Part shown: positions 1-8,795 of the stretch, piece by piece | Layout of the letters: each line of letters starts with the position of its first letter | How positions within the stretch are numbered: the first letter of the stretch is position 1 | Assembly (NCBI GenBank): GCA_019634385.1 | Contig: JAHQVK010000179.1 | Location: 1 to 48,075, forward strand | Length of the DNA stretch: 48,075 nt | Direction of reading: 5' to 3' | Origin: Myxococcales bacterium | GTDB taxonomy: Bacteria; Myxococcota; Kuafuiibacteriia; Kuafuiibacteriales; Kuafuiibacteriaceae | Position numbers and translations under genes: made by a program | The notes under the pieces: model-generated | Told to the model about the DNA's origin: nothing | Database searches by the model: none | What the model saw: the letters and a program-made list of their open reading frames with translations, nothing else

Positions 1-184
1 GACGTCGTTTCATGATGCCTTGAAGATATGCATCAATAAATATCTCCGGGAAAGCGTGCGGAGTCTCACGCTATACTTAGTACTTTGTTCAAACCAGACC
101 AGCTGTTAGCCTTAGCTCACTTGTACTCACAATGGACAGTGTAACCAACCTCGTTCAAGGTCCGATGCTGAGCGGTAAAACGAC

Positions 185-742
185 ATGCTAGAACCGCTGA
201 TTGTATCGTTGCTGGTGGCTGTTGGCCTCCCCAATTCAGAACCAACCAACCAACCATCTTCTTGGGATATTTCAGTTGGCATTTTGTCAGCAACACCCAC
301 ATCCCTCCCAACCGGGACACTGTTGGGAGGATCCATCGACACTCGGTGGATCCTCGGAACCTTCTGGGCAGTTGGACTACGTGCAGACATCGCCTCCGTA
401 GCCGAAAACGACCTAGTAGCAGTTGTCCAACATCTAGAGACTCGAATATGGATAACATCAGACGTTTATACTCAGATCGAGATCGCCGAAATCGGCCTAC
501 GGCTATCTGTGGGACCATCAACGGTGTGGGAGACCCGAACCCGTCATGATGCTGAGCGATTATCTATCGATCCTACCCGTCGAACCAGAGTCTTCGCCTC
601 CGGCCAGCTCGAAGCTCTTGCCCGTCTACCGCTGATAAACCATTTGTGGGTTGAACTGGCAGCTGGTCCCCAAACTACCTGGCTAGACAACAAGCTTGGC
701 ACAGGCATCTCTATCACTGGTCGAGTGAGATGGCGACAATAA
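185..742 (+). CDS. Small exported envelope protein, unrecognised
   Basis: 185 residues. Residues 1-15 form a hydrophobic N-terminus (LIVSLLVAVGL) consistent with a signal peptide. The remainder has short alternating hydrophobic stretches separated by turns (WDISVGILSA, LWVELAAGPQ, GISITGRVRW), a pattern compatible with a small outer-membrane or periplasmic beta protein. No family was recognised. Its stop overlaps the start of the lipoprotein gene at 730, and two more genes follow with 4-bp overlaps, so it is probably the first visible gene of a four-gene translationally coupled envelope operon ending in a TonB-dependent receptor. The role is unknown; by context it may assist substrate handling or the receptor at the outer membrane. 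The ATG at 185 is chosen because it precedes the signal-like segment. Confidence 0.6.
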   Translation: MLEPLIVSLLVAVGLPNSEPTNQPSSWDISVGILSATPTSLPTGTLLGGSIDTRWILGTFWAVGLRADIASVAENDLVAVVQHLETRIWITSDVYTQIEIAEIGLRLSVGPSTVWETRTRHDAERLSIDPTRRTRVFASGQLEALARLPLINHLWVELAAGPQTTWLDNKLGTGISITGRVRWRQ

Positions 743-1974
743 GCATGCGATTAATAATTGTTACTCTCTTAAAACAGCCGTTCGCGCGATTGAGCCCAGA
801 CTTCACCAGCTACGCTCCGCTTGGACTTGCTGCACACCCTCTGAGCGTACTCTTGGTTATAGGACTTAGTGGATGCGGTGACTCACTCATTAACTTTAAT
901 AATGAGGTTGTTCCTGTGTTCCGATTGAAAGGTAAAGCAACTAATCTTGCAACCGAGATAACTATCACCACCACGTACGCGGATATTGCCCGCTACGATG
1001 TCCAACCAACGGATGCAGCTCTTGATATATATCGACGCCAAGACGCATCTCGACGCCAAGACGCTGATCTTATGACTATGCCTCTCCACCAACTCCGTCT
1101 GCGAGTAGGCGTAATGTGGTTACGTTCTCAAGGCGGTATCCCTGCGTGCTTAGACTTCGGCCCTCGTAGGGATCTTCCTTCCCGATCCGTGCCTGACATT
1201 TTCCGGACTAGCTGCCGCGATCCCTTTGATGCAGTGCCCGATGCCGTAACTCATTCCGTAGCCCTTTCCCCTGATCGGGATGAGGCCGAATTTGAGATTG
1301 AGTTTTTTGATAGCCCGGATAGGTTCGATTCTCAGGTACTCTCTGGGCCAGCAGCCGCCTCGGTGGGAGTAGCCTCCATCATTCTCTTCATCGATGGTGA
1401 CAATGATGGCGTCTTTTCTTCACAAGAGCCTGCCTCAGCTCTGTTCACCCCCGACGATGCAACCCCTTTCGATATAGTTGTTGGCGCCACGATGATGAAT
1501 ATAGACAGTCCTCATGTGCGGCTAACATTTTTGGGTAAGAAGGCAGATCCGGGAGGATACTCCTACCCAGCTCCACAATGCCGTTCTCTAGTAGAGCCTG
1601 GTTATGCGGTCTGGCGGGTATCTGGCACCACAGACCCCTCTCCCTCGTGTGAGAAAATATCACCCACATCGCTTGAACTAAGCGCGCAATCATCCAAGAT
1701 TTTTCAGTTAGAATGTGAAACTCAGGAACTATGGTCTCTCCCCTTGCCTCCTGATCAAGACCTTCTAGCCCTACTTTCGACGTCCCCTCGTTTTCACTAT
1801 TACTGCCTAAATAGAGAGGAACTATTTATTACAATCGATAGGCCCTGCCAGATGCCAACTATCATGAGCCTCGTTGGGTGTTTTGGCTCTCATAGCTGTG
1901 AGGAAGACCAACAACCCACCTGGGATCTTCGCATCAATCCCCCTTCGCAGTGGCCTTGCGGAGATGACGAATGA
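730..1974 (+). CDS. Predicted outer-membrane lipoprotein, unknown function
   Basis: 414 residues from ATG 730, or 409 from the in-frame ATG at 745; the second start leaves a shorter n-region. A hydrophobic segment (SVLLVIG) is followed by the lipobox LSGC with Cys49, predicting lipidation. The mature part contains IDGDNDG, an acidic loop like those of calcium-binding dockerin or EF-hand loops, and about ten Cys residues in the C-terminal half, suggesting disulfides. No catalytic motif or named domain was recognised. It overlaps the upstream gene by 13 bp, and its TGA overlaps the next ATG (ATGA), so it is coupled to the beta-barrel protein and the TonB-dependent receptor. It may be a surface or periplasmic partner of that receptor, which is inferred only from the operon. 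Confidence 0.65.
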   Translation: MATISMRLIIVTLLKQPFARLSPDFTSYAPLGLAAHPLSVLLVIGLSGCGDSLINFNNEVVPVFRLKGKATNLATEITITTTYADIARYDVQPTDAALDIYRRQDASRRQDADLMTMPLHQLRLRVGVMWLRSQGGIPACLDFGPRRDLPSRSVPDIFRTSCRDPFDAVPDAVTHSVALSPDRDEAEFEIEFFDSPDRFDSQVLSGPAAASVGVASIILFIDGDNDGVFSSQEPASALFTPDDATPFDIVVGATMMNIDSPHVRLTFLGKKADPGGYSYPAPQCRSLVEPGYAVWRVSGTTDPSPSCEKISPTSLELSAQSSKIFQLECETQELWSLPLPPDQDLLALLSTSPRFHYYCLNREELFITIDRPCQMPTIMSLVGCFGSHSCEEDQQPTWDLRINPPSQWPCGDDE

Positions 1975-2780
1975 ACCTCATGCCTAGCCTATTTCCATGT
2001 TTGCTGTTGGCAGCTCCTATGCCGACTGAGTCAGATCTAAGCTCTAAGCAACCCGCTTCGAGCCAAACTACCTCGGACACAGCTTCGGACCAAACCACCT
2101 CTTCCATACCAACGGAACCAGTTTCATCTATCGATGAGCCTATTGAGCGAAAGAGTCTATCTCCGCCGGCTAAGGAAGCCTGGCAACAGCCAGGATTTCG
2201 GATTTTTCTCGGATATCAAAGAAGCATTGGCCCTGGCCTAAATATCGATTTATCGAGCGATGCCCAAGAGCTCGAGATAGTTACCGGCGCTCGCTTATCT
2301 TCGCATTGGGCACTTATGGTGCAATTTCGCTACGGCCTCATCAACATGAAAAACGATGAGACAACTTACGATGGTTTTTCATACAGTGGCATTGTTCGAG
2401 CAGAATACCACTTTCACGCCGGCCCTTTTCTTGGTTTTGGCCTAGGTTTCGCCGGTTTAGGCATAGACCAATCATTCAGTTTTGGTGTTGCCCCCTCAGA
2501 GCAGTTCAATGATCTTCCTGCGACCTATACCCAACTCACAACTAACCCGCTGGTTACGAGTTGCACGGGAACTGGTTTAGCCTCGCAAGTTCTTGCCGGA
2601 CACCGTTTCTTTATGAACCCAATGTTCGCAATCGGAATACAAGCTTCCGCTGAATATCGCCAAGTTATGTGCTTCGAAGACTTAGGCCCAGAGAATCCAC
2701 TCACAGGCGACCCCATCGGCATTCGACAACTCTGGGATTTAGGTCAGGCATCTCTTGCCTTAGTGATAGGCTTCAGATGA
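1971..2780 (+). CDS. Predicted outer-membrane beta-barrel protein
   Basis: 269 residues. An N-terminal hydrophobic segment (LFPCLLLAAP) suggests export. Residues 18-55 are a Ser/Thr-rich low-complexity linker. From about residue 65 to the end there are repeated amphipathic strands with Gly and aromatic residues (FRIFLGYQRS, WALMVQFRYGL, GPFLGFGLGFAGLG, ending LALVIGFR), typical of small opacity-like or OmpW-like barrels. The exact family is not recognised. It starts with an ATGA overlap on the preceding lipoprotein gene and its TGA overlaps the ATG at 2777 of the TonB-dependent receptor. The tight packing argues for co-translation and a shared envelope role. Confidence 0.6.
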   Translation: MNLMPSLFPCLLLAAPMPTESDLSSKQPASSQTTSDTASDQTTSSIPTEPVSSIDEPIERKSLSPPAKEAWQQPGFRIFLGYQRSIGPGLNIDLSSDAQELEIVTGARLSSHWALMVQFRYGLINMKNDETTYDGFSYSGIVRAEYHFHAGPFLGFGLGFAGLGIDQSFSFGVAPSEQFNDLPATYTQLTTNPLVTSCTGTGLASQVLAGHRFFMNPMFAIGIQASAEYRQVMCFEDLGPENPLTGDPIGIRQLWDLGQASLALVIGFR

Positions 2781-5224
2781 TCACCATCCTATTACCACTA
2801 ATGCTTCTGAGCCAGCCAGAAGTCGGATCACAGCCGGTTGAACTTATCGCACCCGTGCTCACTTCCACTCCGTCTATCCAGTATCCCCCAGATGCTCCAA
2901 AGATCACGGAATCGGTGATGGTGCAGGTAGAGTTGACTATCAGTCAAACCGGTACAGTAGCCAATGCTACAGTGATAACCAGCGGAGGTCCAGCTTTTGA
3001 TCGCGCAACTATTAAGGGCGTTCAACAGCTCGTTTTTCGTCCGGCAACTGAAAACAGTATACCCATCGAGGTTATTGTCCCCTACAAACACCATTTTGAG
3101 CCCCCATCCCCCGAGCCCACGGTGGAGATGGCAACACTGGAAGGAGAACTTTACGCCCAAGGAATCCGACAAATAGTACCTTTTGCCACGATTCTGGTAG
3201 AGACCTCTACCCACACTCAGATGATGCTTGCAAATAAGAAGGGTCGGTTTTCGCTGAACATGTCTCCGGGAACAGTGAATATTTCTGTACGCAACCCCGG
3301 TTTCCGTCCATTCCAAGTCATAGAAACCTTAGAAGCCAACGAACGTCTCAAAGTGCGCTATCTACTAGAACCCGCAGGCCTCAACCCCTATGACATCACC
3401 GTATATGCCGACCGGCAGCGAACAGAGATAGCCAAAACAGTCCTACGCGGGGATGAGCTCACCACCATCCCCGGTACTTTCGGAGATCCATTTCGGGCTG
3501 TGTCTACTCTGCCCGGAGTTGCTCCGGTTTTATCCCTATTGCCCTTCCCCGTTGTTCGAGGGTCGAGTCCGGGCAACACCGGCTTCTTGATCGATGGGGT
3601 CCGAGCCTCACATCTATTTCACCTCCTCGCGGGACCGTCTGTGATTCACCCTAACTTTATTGACGAAATAGAATTTCATCCCGGTACCTTCTCTGTCGAC
3701 TACGGAGGATATACTGGCGGCATTATTAATGCTCGTTCCGCAGAAAGCCGCCTGGAGGACAGACCTCGTGTTGAAGTCAATCTCAACTTACTTGAGTCAG
3801 GAGCTTACCTCGGACATCTACCGCTCGGGTCCAAGTTTCGAGCAAGTGTCGCTGGACGGATCGGTTATCCGGGTACTATTTTGAGTCTTGTCCAAGACGA
3901 TACAGAACTAACGTATTGGGACTATCAGGCGAAGATATCTTACGGTCCCAAAACCAATCAACTAAGCATTTTTGCCCTCGGAGCTCGGGATCAACTAGGG
4001 ACCGGTGAAGACAACATTATATTCGGGTTCCATCGAGCCGACCTCAAGCATGTTTGGCGAGGTTCTTGGTTCGAAAGCCAGAGCTTGGTTAGCTTCGTCA
4101 CAGATGAAACTCAATTAGGATCTTTCAATGTTAAGAGCTACCTGGTCGTCCCTCGGCTTCGGTTCACCCTCTTCCGTCATCACCCCATTAGTTTTCGGAT
4201 CGGCTTTGATGGTCAACTGCGAGATTCAAAGGTCGCCAACATTAGCAATGACGATGACGATGACGATGACGATGATATTTTCTCAGACACCGGAGATCCC
4301 ATCTCGGACACCCTGCTCATCGGCGGGGTATTACTGGAAAGTTTGTGGCGCCCCACCCCACGTTCTCTGATTCGAGCGGGTATAAGATCTGATATTATCG
4401 ACAATCGTACGGACACCCTATATAGTTTTGATCCTCGAATACTTTTCCGGTACGGATTTGGTAAAGATCCAAATGCACCAAGCTTCTCTATCAAAGGTGG
4501 CCTGGGAATATATCATCAGCCTCCTCGTCCTCCTATCCCTATTCCAGGGCTCGCCGAGATAGCCCTCGATCAAAAGCTACAACGCGCCATTCAGTCCTCG
4601 GTCGGTTTTGAAGCACAGATCGCAGAGTTGTTTTTAGATGTAAAAGGCTATTATAATTACTTAGATCCATTGATTCTAGATCTGAGCATCAATCAAGATT
4701 TCGGAGCTCAAGCTAACCCAGGACCGACCTCAGTCCCCGGAGAGCCCCCTGACGTTTCCCTCGACGAAGAGGACACATTTAGTTTAGACGCCACTCGGGG
4801 ACGTTCATACGGACTGGAATTCCTCATCCGCCGAGAAAGCAAAACCGGCGTGTTCGGCTGGCTCTCGTACACCTTATCCCGAAGCGAGAGGGACGCAGCG
4901 GAGGGCACTCGGCCCGCAGATTTTGATCGTACCCATGTCCTCAATCTTGTCGCTGGATTTCGGCTACCTAGAGGTTGGCAACTCGGTTTCCGGTCCGCAC
5001 TTTTCAGTGGCCGGCCGATTACCACCGAACTGGGGACCAACGAAGCCCGCACCAATGCATCCTTCCGCTTTGATTTCCGCGTTGACAAGACCGCCGTATA
5101 TCGTAATTGGATCTTCAATTTTTATGTAGATGTCCGTAACGCTCTTGTCTCACCGGAAGAGGTTAGTAACGGAACCGAACTGACCTATGTGTTACCAACC
5201 CTTGGGCTTCGTGCCATTTTTTGA
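2777..5224 (+). CDS. TonB-dependent receptor with N-terminal TonB C-terminal-like domain
   Basis: 815 residues from the ATG at 2777, which overlaps the previous stop (ATGA) and begins a signal peptide; an open frame reaches back to 2669 but lies inside the upstream gene. After the signal peptide, residues ~25-105 resemble a TonB C-terminal domain (VMVQVELTISQTGTVANA, FDRATIKGVQQLVFRP). A carboxypeptidase-regulatory-like beta sandwich follows (~118-200), then a plug domain (~215-320, PVVRGSSPGNTGFLIDGV) and a 22-strand-type barrel ending in Phe (LGLRAIF), as expected for BAM-dependent insertion. Such receptors import scarce ligands across the outer membrane using TonB-ExbBD energy; the substrate cannot be read from sequence. 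A nine-Asp run sits in a barrel loop. No separate tonB, exbB or exbD lies in the window. Confidence 0.85.
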   Translation: MITILLPLMLLSQPEVGSQPVELIAPVLTSTPSIQYPPDAPKITESVMVQVELTISQTGTVANATVITSGGPAFDRATIKGVQQLVFRPATENSIPIEVIVPYKHHFEPPSPEPTVEMATLEGELYAQGIRQIVPFATILVETSTHTQMMLANKKGRFSLNMSPGTVNISVRNPGFRPFQVIETLEANERLKVRYLLEPAGLNPYDITVYADRQRTEIAKTVLRGDELTTIPGTFGDPFRAVSTLPGVAPVLSLLPFPVVRGSSPGNTGFLIDGVRASHLFHLLAGPSVIHPNFIDEIEFHPGTFSVDYGGYTGGIINARSAESRLEDRPRVEVNLNLLESGAYLGHLPLGSKFRASVAGRIGYPGTILSLVQDDTELTYWDYQAKISYGPKTNQLSIFALGARDQLGTGEDNIIFGFHRADLKHVWRGSWFESQSLVSFVTDETQLGSFNVKSYLVVPRLRFTLFRHHPISFRIGFDGQLRDSKVANISNDDDDDDDDDIFSDTGDPISDTLLIGGVLLESLWRPTPRSLIRAGIRSDIIDNRTDTLYSFDPRILFRYGFGKDPNAPSFSIKGGLGIYHQPPRPPIPIPGLAEIALDQKLQRAIQSSVGFEAQIAELFLDVKGYYNYLDPLILDLSINQDFGAQANPGPTSVPGEPPDVSLDEEDTFSLDATRGRSYGLEFLIRRESKTGVFGWLSYTLSRSERDAAEGTRPADFDRTHVLNLVAGFRLPRGWQLGFRSALFSGRPITTELGTNEARTNASFRFDFRVDKTAVYRNWIFNFYVDVRNALVSPEEVSNGTELTYVLPTLGLRAIF
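4250..4276 (+). repeat. Hexanucleotide-type microsatellite encoding nine Asp
   Basis: Alternating GAC and GAT codons, nine in all, lie inside the receptor barrel. The 6-bp periodicity (GACGAT) could expand or contract by two codons without a frameshift. The run probably lies in a surface or periplasmic loop and may bind divalent cations. Confidence 0.8.
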
Positions 5225-5262
5225 TGACGAAGCTAACCTAGTCGCTGGTTGATTCGGCTGAG

Positions 5263-5371
5263 TACAGTAGAAATCCCTTGCGTTGCACCCAAGTTCCTGC
5301 TGCTACGCCGGGCTATGCCCCGCCGCGCGATCTCTTGTTGATTCTTACAGAATCAACAAGAGATTATTACT
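5263..5371 (-). mobile_element. TA-bounded miniature palindromic element, copy 1
   Basis: A copy of the dispersed ~110-bp family in reverse orientation, between the receptor operon and the TPR gene, which converge. It shows CCCAAGTTCCTGC, then GCCGGGCTATGCCCCGC, then a strong hairpin with arms ATCTCTTGTTGATTC and GAATCAACAAGAGAT. Most other copies have the arms CCACTTG/CAAGTGG, so both arms of this copy changed together. The terminal repeats are partly decayed (TACAGTAG at the left, TTACTATA at the right). Confidence 0.75.
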
Positions 5372-5491
5372 ATAACTGTCGGCTTTCCGTGAAGCTTCGC
5401 CGTGAAGAGAGTGCATCCTAGGCGGAGCTAACCGATAAAATCGGAGAGCCAATCATGATGTTCCAGGTAAAGACCGCCAAAAGGAGAATCA

Positions 5492-5596
5492 CTCACCCAG
5501 CGCAACCAGCTGCTAGGCGGAGACAACCAACAAGAGACGGAGCCTATCATGCTACCAAAGGAGGGTTCCTCACCCAGCGCAACCAGCTGCTAGGCG
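5492..5596. repeat. Pair of 28-bp direct repeats
   Basis: The same 28-bp sequence, beginning CTCACCCAGCGCAACCAG, occurs at 5492-5519 and 5569-5596, 77 bp apart. Each copy is preceded by a CCAAAAGGAG- or CCAAAGGAGG-type segment, and a third CCAAGGAGGGT segment follows near 5618 without the long repeat. The remaining 5225-5813 interval holds miniature element copy 1 and no convincing gene; a 67-codon open frame at 5455-5658 spans the repeats but has no recognisable features. Confidence 0.6.
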
Positions 5597-5813
5597 ACAA
5601 TAGTTGGAAAGGCCACCCAAGGAGGGTACGCTTTTGTTGGAGAAACCGCTTGAACTGAGCCCAAGTGGCCGCAGCTTCGCTCTAACTCCACCGATGGAGG
5701 ATCTTCAACGTTTTCCAGGTACCACTGAGCCGTCTGCCGGACGAAGTACCACCAAGTGCAAATGCAAAAACGGGGATTTAACCCAACCGCTTCGGCCCCT
5801 ACTCTTACATTCC

Positions 5814-7442
5814 TCAGTGGCGGTCCAGAAGGAGAACGCGCCGGGCTTGTTGGGTATAAGGATGGGCCTCACCAAGTTGGGTTTCAAATATCGCAAGGGC
5901 TTGATGATAGTACTTTTTTGCATTCGATATATCGCCCTTACTTGACCAAACATTACCTAGATTACCATAAGTTACCGCTATAGACGGATGATCATCACTA
6001 AGTAATTGTCGTTTAATATCCAGCGCCTTTTCATAGGACCTGATCGCTTCGTCATACTCTCCTTTATCTTGCCACGCCGCCCCCAGGTGATTGTAAGACT
6101 GTCCAACCGAGAGATGACTGTCGCCCAGAGCCTTGAGCTTGATTTCAAGGGCGGTCTGGTAGAGCTTAATAGCTCGGTCGTGCTCACCAATTTTCCTCCA
6201 AGTTGCGCCCAAATCTGTGTAGGTAACCGCAACCGATGGGTGGCTTTCGCCGAGAGCCTCACGTTTAATTTGGAGGGATTTCTCATAGAATTCAACAGCT
6301 TTATCATATACTTTCTTGCGGTAAAAACTATCTCCTAGGCTACTATAAGATCGGCCAACCAGTAGATGGTCTTCTCCGAGCTTCATCCGTTGAATCTCAA
6401 GCGCCTTTTCATAGAATTCGATTGCAAGATCGTGGTCACCCTTCTTGCCCCAAGTATTACCCAATTGGCTATAGGATTGAGCAACAACTGGATGTTCATT
6501 CCCTAGCGTTTCCTCACGAATCTCCAGAGCTTTTTGGTAGAACTCCCTCGCTCGGTCGTACGCACCTCTTTTTCGCCAGGCGGTCCCCAGATAGGTATAG
6601 GTTACAGCCCGATCAAGAGGATCAACTTCTGGCATAGCTAGTTGAATCTGGAGAGCCTTCTGATAAGCTTCTATCGCTTGTCCATAGTCACCCTTTCTAT
6701 CCAAAGCATTGCCCAAATAGGTATAAGTGGCTGCAACTGATGGATGATTTTCCCCCAGCTTGATCATCTGAATATTTAGAGCTCTCTGGTACGTCTTGAT
6801 GGCCTCATCGTGCTCACCCATACTCTGCCAGACATGACCCAGTTGACTGTATGCATGAGCAACAGAAGGATGATCTTGTCCCAGTGCCCTCCAACGAATC
6901 TTGAGGGCCTTCTGGCACTGCTCCATCGCTCGGTCGTACATTCCATGGTCTCTCCAAGCGCCCCCCAGGTTGATGTACATGGTCGCAACATCAATGTGAT
7001 CAGGACCGAGCTTTTTCAGCTGAATCTCAAGCGCTTTTTCATGGTGCTCTATGGCACGATCGTTGGCCCCCTTGGTACCCCACACAAAACCAAGGTCACT
7101 GTAGGTCCGTGCGACATCGAGATGATCCTCACCGAGCTTCTCCAACTGAATATCGAGGGCTTTTTGGTAAGCATCAATCGAGCGCTTGTACTGACCAATT
7201 TTGTTCCAAGTATTGCCGATATCACGATACGTGCCAGCAACAATCAGGTCATCGTCCCCCAGTTTTTCCTGCTGAAGTTCGAGAGCTTTTTGATAAAATT
7301 CAATCGCTAGGCTATACTTAGCTTCCTCATACGAAGTGTCACCCACTCTGTGGTAAGCATCACTCCCCAGTTTCTGCCCTGAGGTAGCGCATGCCGCCAG
7401 AGTGCCGAACAAGCAGCTTGCCAAGGTTACTTTCACACTCAC
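5814..7442 (-). CDS. Tetratricopeptide (kinesin-light-chain-like) repeat lipoprotein
   Basis: 542 residues from a GTG start. The N-terminus VTLASCLFGTLAAC is a lipoprotein signal with lipobox LAAC (Cys18). The rest is about twelve consecutive 42-residue TPR units of kinesin-light-chain type, each with the pattern AIxxYxKALEIQxxxLGxxHP, then A.(T/S)Y..LG..W...G. Such arrays form superhelical scaffolds for protein-protein contacts. With lipidation the protein is predicted to sit on the inner or outer membrane facing the periplasm. There is no enzymatic domain. It is transcribed alone and converges on the receptor operon. The repeats are very regular, including at DNA level, so copy number may vary by recombination. 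Its partners are unknown. Confidence 0.85.
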   Translation of the reverse strand: MSVKVTLASCLFGTLAACATSGQKLGSDAYHRVGDTSYEEAKYSLAIEFYQKALELQQEKLGDDDLIVAGTYRDIGNTWNKIGQYKRSIDAYQKALDIQLEKLGEDHLDVARTYSDLGFVWGTKGANDRAIEHHEKALEIQLKKLGPDHIDVATMYINLGGAWRDHGMYDRAMEQCQKALKIRWRALGQDHPSVAHAYSQLGHVWQSMGEHDEAIKTYQRALNIQMIKLGENHPSVAATYTYLGNALDRKGDYGQAIEAYQKALQIQLAMPEVDPLDRAVTYTYLGTAWRKRGAYDRAREFYQKALEIREETLGNEHPVVAQSYSQLGNTWGKKGDHDLAIEFYEKALEIQRMKLGEDHLLVGRSYSSLGDSFYRKKVYDKAVEFYEKSLQIKREALGESHPSVAVTYTDLGATWRKIGEHDRAIKLYQTALEIKLKALGDSHLSVGQSYNHLGAAWQDKGEYDEAIRSYEKALDIKRQLLSDDHPSIAVTYGNLGNVWSSKGDISNAKKYYHQALAIFETQLGEAHPYTQQARRVLLLDRH

Positions 7443-7569
7443 CTATTCTCAATAATCCATCGATTTTGTCTATCGGAAAACTCTTAGTAAGATTTGTTCG
7501 ACATATAGGTTTCGCGAACGCAAATACTTACAATTAACCTACCCCTAATGTTCTTAAGCGTGTCTTGGA

Positions 7570-7930
7570 TTGGTATGTAACTATTTGAAGCATCTGGGCT
7601 GACTGAATGTAAGGGCTCAGAGATAGGCCGGCATAGCTAACCGACTGAGAATTTACCAAGAAGCGATGTGACCGCTGATGACCGGGCATTCAGCCGAATC
7701 AGGTTCGAGTCATAAACCAAGTACAAGTAAAGACACACCCAGTCAGTTGTTGGTATCCAACTATTTTGATGTTTTTGGTCAGTGTATAACTATTACGAAT
7801 GGTCAGAACACGGTCCGGAGTTGAAAGACACGCCCTAACCCTAGCTAGCTGACCGGTAACGCCCTGATCAGCGGTGTGACCGCTGGCCACCTTGTATTCA
7901 CCAATCAGAAACAAGTCATAGCCGGGGCCG
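7570..7930. repeat. Diverged direct duplication of about 200 bp
   Basis: Two related segments lie head to tail, about 180-210 bp apart. GGTATGTAACTATTTGAAGC near 7572 resembles GGTATCCAACTATTTTGATG near 7750. CGATGTGACCGCTG (7664) resembles CGGTGTGACCGCTG (7872). AATCAGGTTCGAGTCATA (~7694) resembles AATCAGAAACAAGTCATA (~7902). No gene is visible. This looks like an old duplication in repeat-rich intergenic DNA. Confidence 0.45.
7803..7834 (+). repeat. 32-bp dispersed repeat (second family)
   Basis: TCAGAACACGGTCCGGAG followed by TTGAAAGACACGCC matches 27636-27667 with few differences, and its inverted partner lies at 27488-27513. The copies are 20 kb apart and outside genes, suggesting the end of a second miniature element family. 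Confidence 0.6.
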
Positions 7931-7935
7931 ACCTT

Positions 7936-8048
7936 ACAGCAAAGACCACTTGAATTGATTATGGAAGAATCAGCAAGGGGGCGCGCAGCGGGGTATTGCC
8001 CGGCGTAGAAGCAGGAACTTGGGTTCAACCCAACGGATTTCTTCTGTA
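7936..8048 (+). mobile_element. TA-bounded miniature palindromic element, copy 2
   Basis: Begins TACAGCAAAGACCACTTG and ends GGATTTCTTCTGTA. The middle GCAGCGGGGTATTGCCCG and the GAACTTGGGTTCAACCCAA palindrome are recognisable. The first hairpin's right arm (CAGCAAGGGGGCGC) has decayed compared with the other copies, so this appears to be an older insertion. Confidence 0.75.
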
Positions 8049-8129
8049 ATGCGGCGCTCTGGAACCCAGAGAAACGATCCGGATTGATTTGGGTCAATCC
8101 ATTCCATCAGGCAAAATCAAAGACAGCGC

Positions 8130-8795
8130 CAGGATACTATGAAAAGATGTTTGAGTAGTTCAATGTATGAGCTCACCGGTATCTGTGGACCATCATCGTC
8201 TCCGAACCTCAACATCAAGGAGAGCTCTCCGGATCGAAAGCAGTGTTGAGAAACTATGAATGGGTCTCAAAGTAGCTCAACGGATGACACCACCAATATC
8301 AACTAACCATCATCGACTTCTAAGCTCACCATGAAGGCTTGCCTTTAGGACCAAAGACATTGCTGAGAACCTATGAAAGGGCCTTACAACAACTCAACGG
8401 ATGACACTGCCAAGATCTGCGGACCATCATCGACTTCTACGCTCACCATAACGGCTAACCTTTCGGATCGAAGGCATCATTGAGATACGATGAAAGAACC
8501 TCACAGCAGCTCAATGGATGACACCGCTAAGATCACGTCCCGCCTTTGGCTTCTAAGCTCACCTTAAAGTCTCACCTTTCGAATAGAAGGCATCGTTGAG
8601 ATACGATGAAAAGACCTCACAGCAGCTCAACGGATGACACCATCAACATCTGAGGACCACAATCAGCTTCGATCCTCCCCACAAAGCGAGCGTTTCGACT
8701 CGTAGACCTCCTTGAGATTCCATAAAGGGCCCTGCGGTAACTCAAGGGATAAGAACCTGCGGAACATCATCAGCTTCGAAGCTCAATGCACCGGC
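8130..8795. repeat. Degenerate tandem array, ~117-bp unit, nearly six copies
   Basis: The landmark CTCAACGGATGACACC and its variants begin at 8159 (TTCAATGTATGA), 8276, 8393, 8510, 8626 and 8741, giving periods of 117, 117, 117, 116 and 115 bp. Other landmarks recur in phase: ACCATCATCGACTTCTA, GCTCACC, TTTCGGATCGAAGGCAT, TTGAGATACGATGAAA. Units are perhaps 70-85% alike, with the last one most decayed. There is no open frame through the array and no CRISPR-like spacer structure. The rest of 7443-9187 (about 1.7 kb) contains only the repeats listed here and no supported gene. Confidence 0.75.

Noticed and set aside
2-109. Possible 3' end of a gene at the left edge (35 open codons in frame 2)
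   Set aside because: Too short to recognise, and composition gives no support.
117-521. Antisense open frames over the first exported protein gene
   Set aside because: They oppose a gene with a signal peptide and tight operon overlaps, and carry no motif.
5455-5658. 67-codon open frame after the receptor operon
   Set aside because: It runs through the 28-bp direct repeats, has no recognisable motif and an Arg/Gln-rich composition typical of chance frames.
7699-8097. Minus-strand open frame sharing a peptide with frames at 12871-13065 and 24035-24265
   Set aside because: The shared peptide (GLNPSSCFYAG, AARPL) is just the translation of the miniature element, not a protein family.
8130-8795. 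CRISPR array
   Set aside because: Units are ~117 bp and similar over their whole length, without short exact repeats separated by unique spacers, and no cas genes are present.
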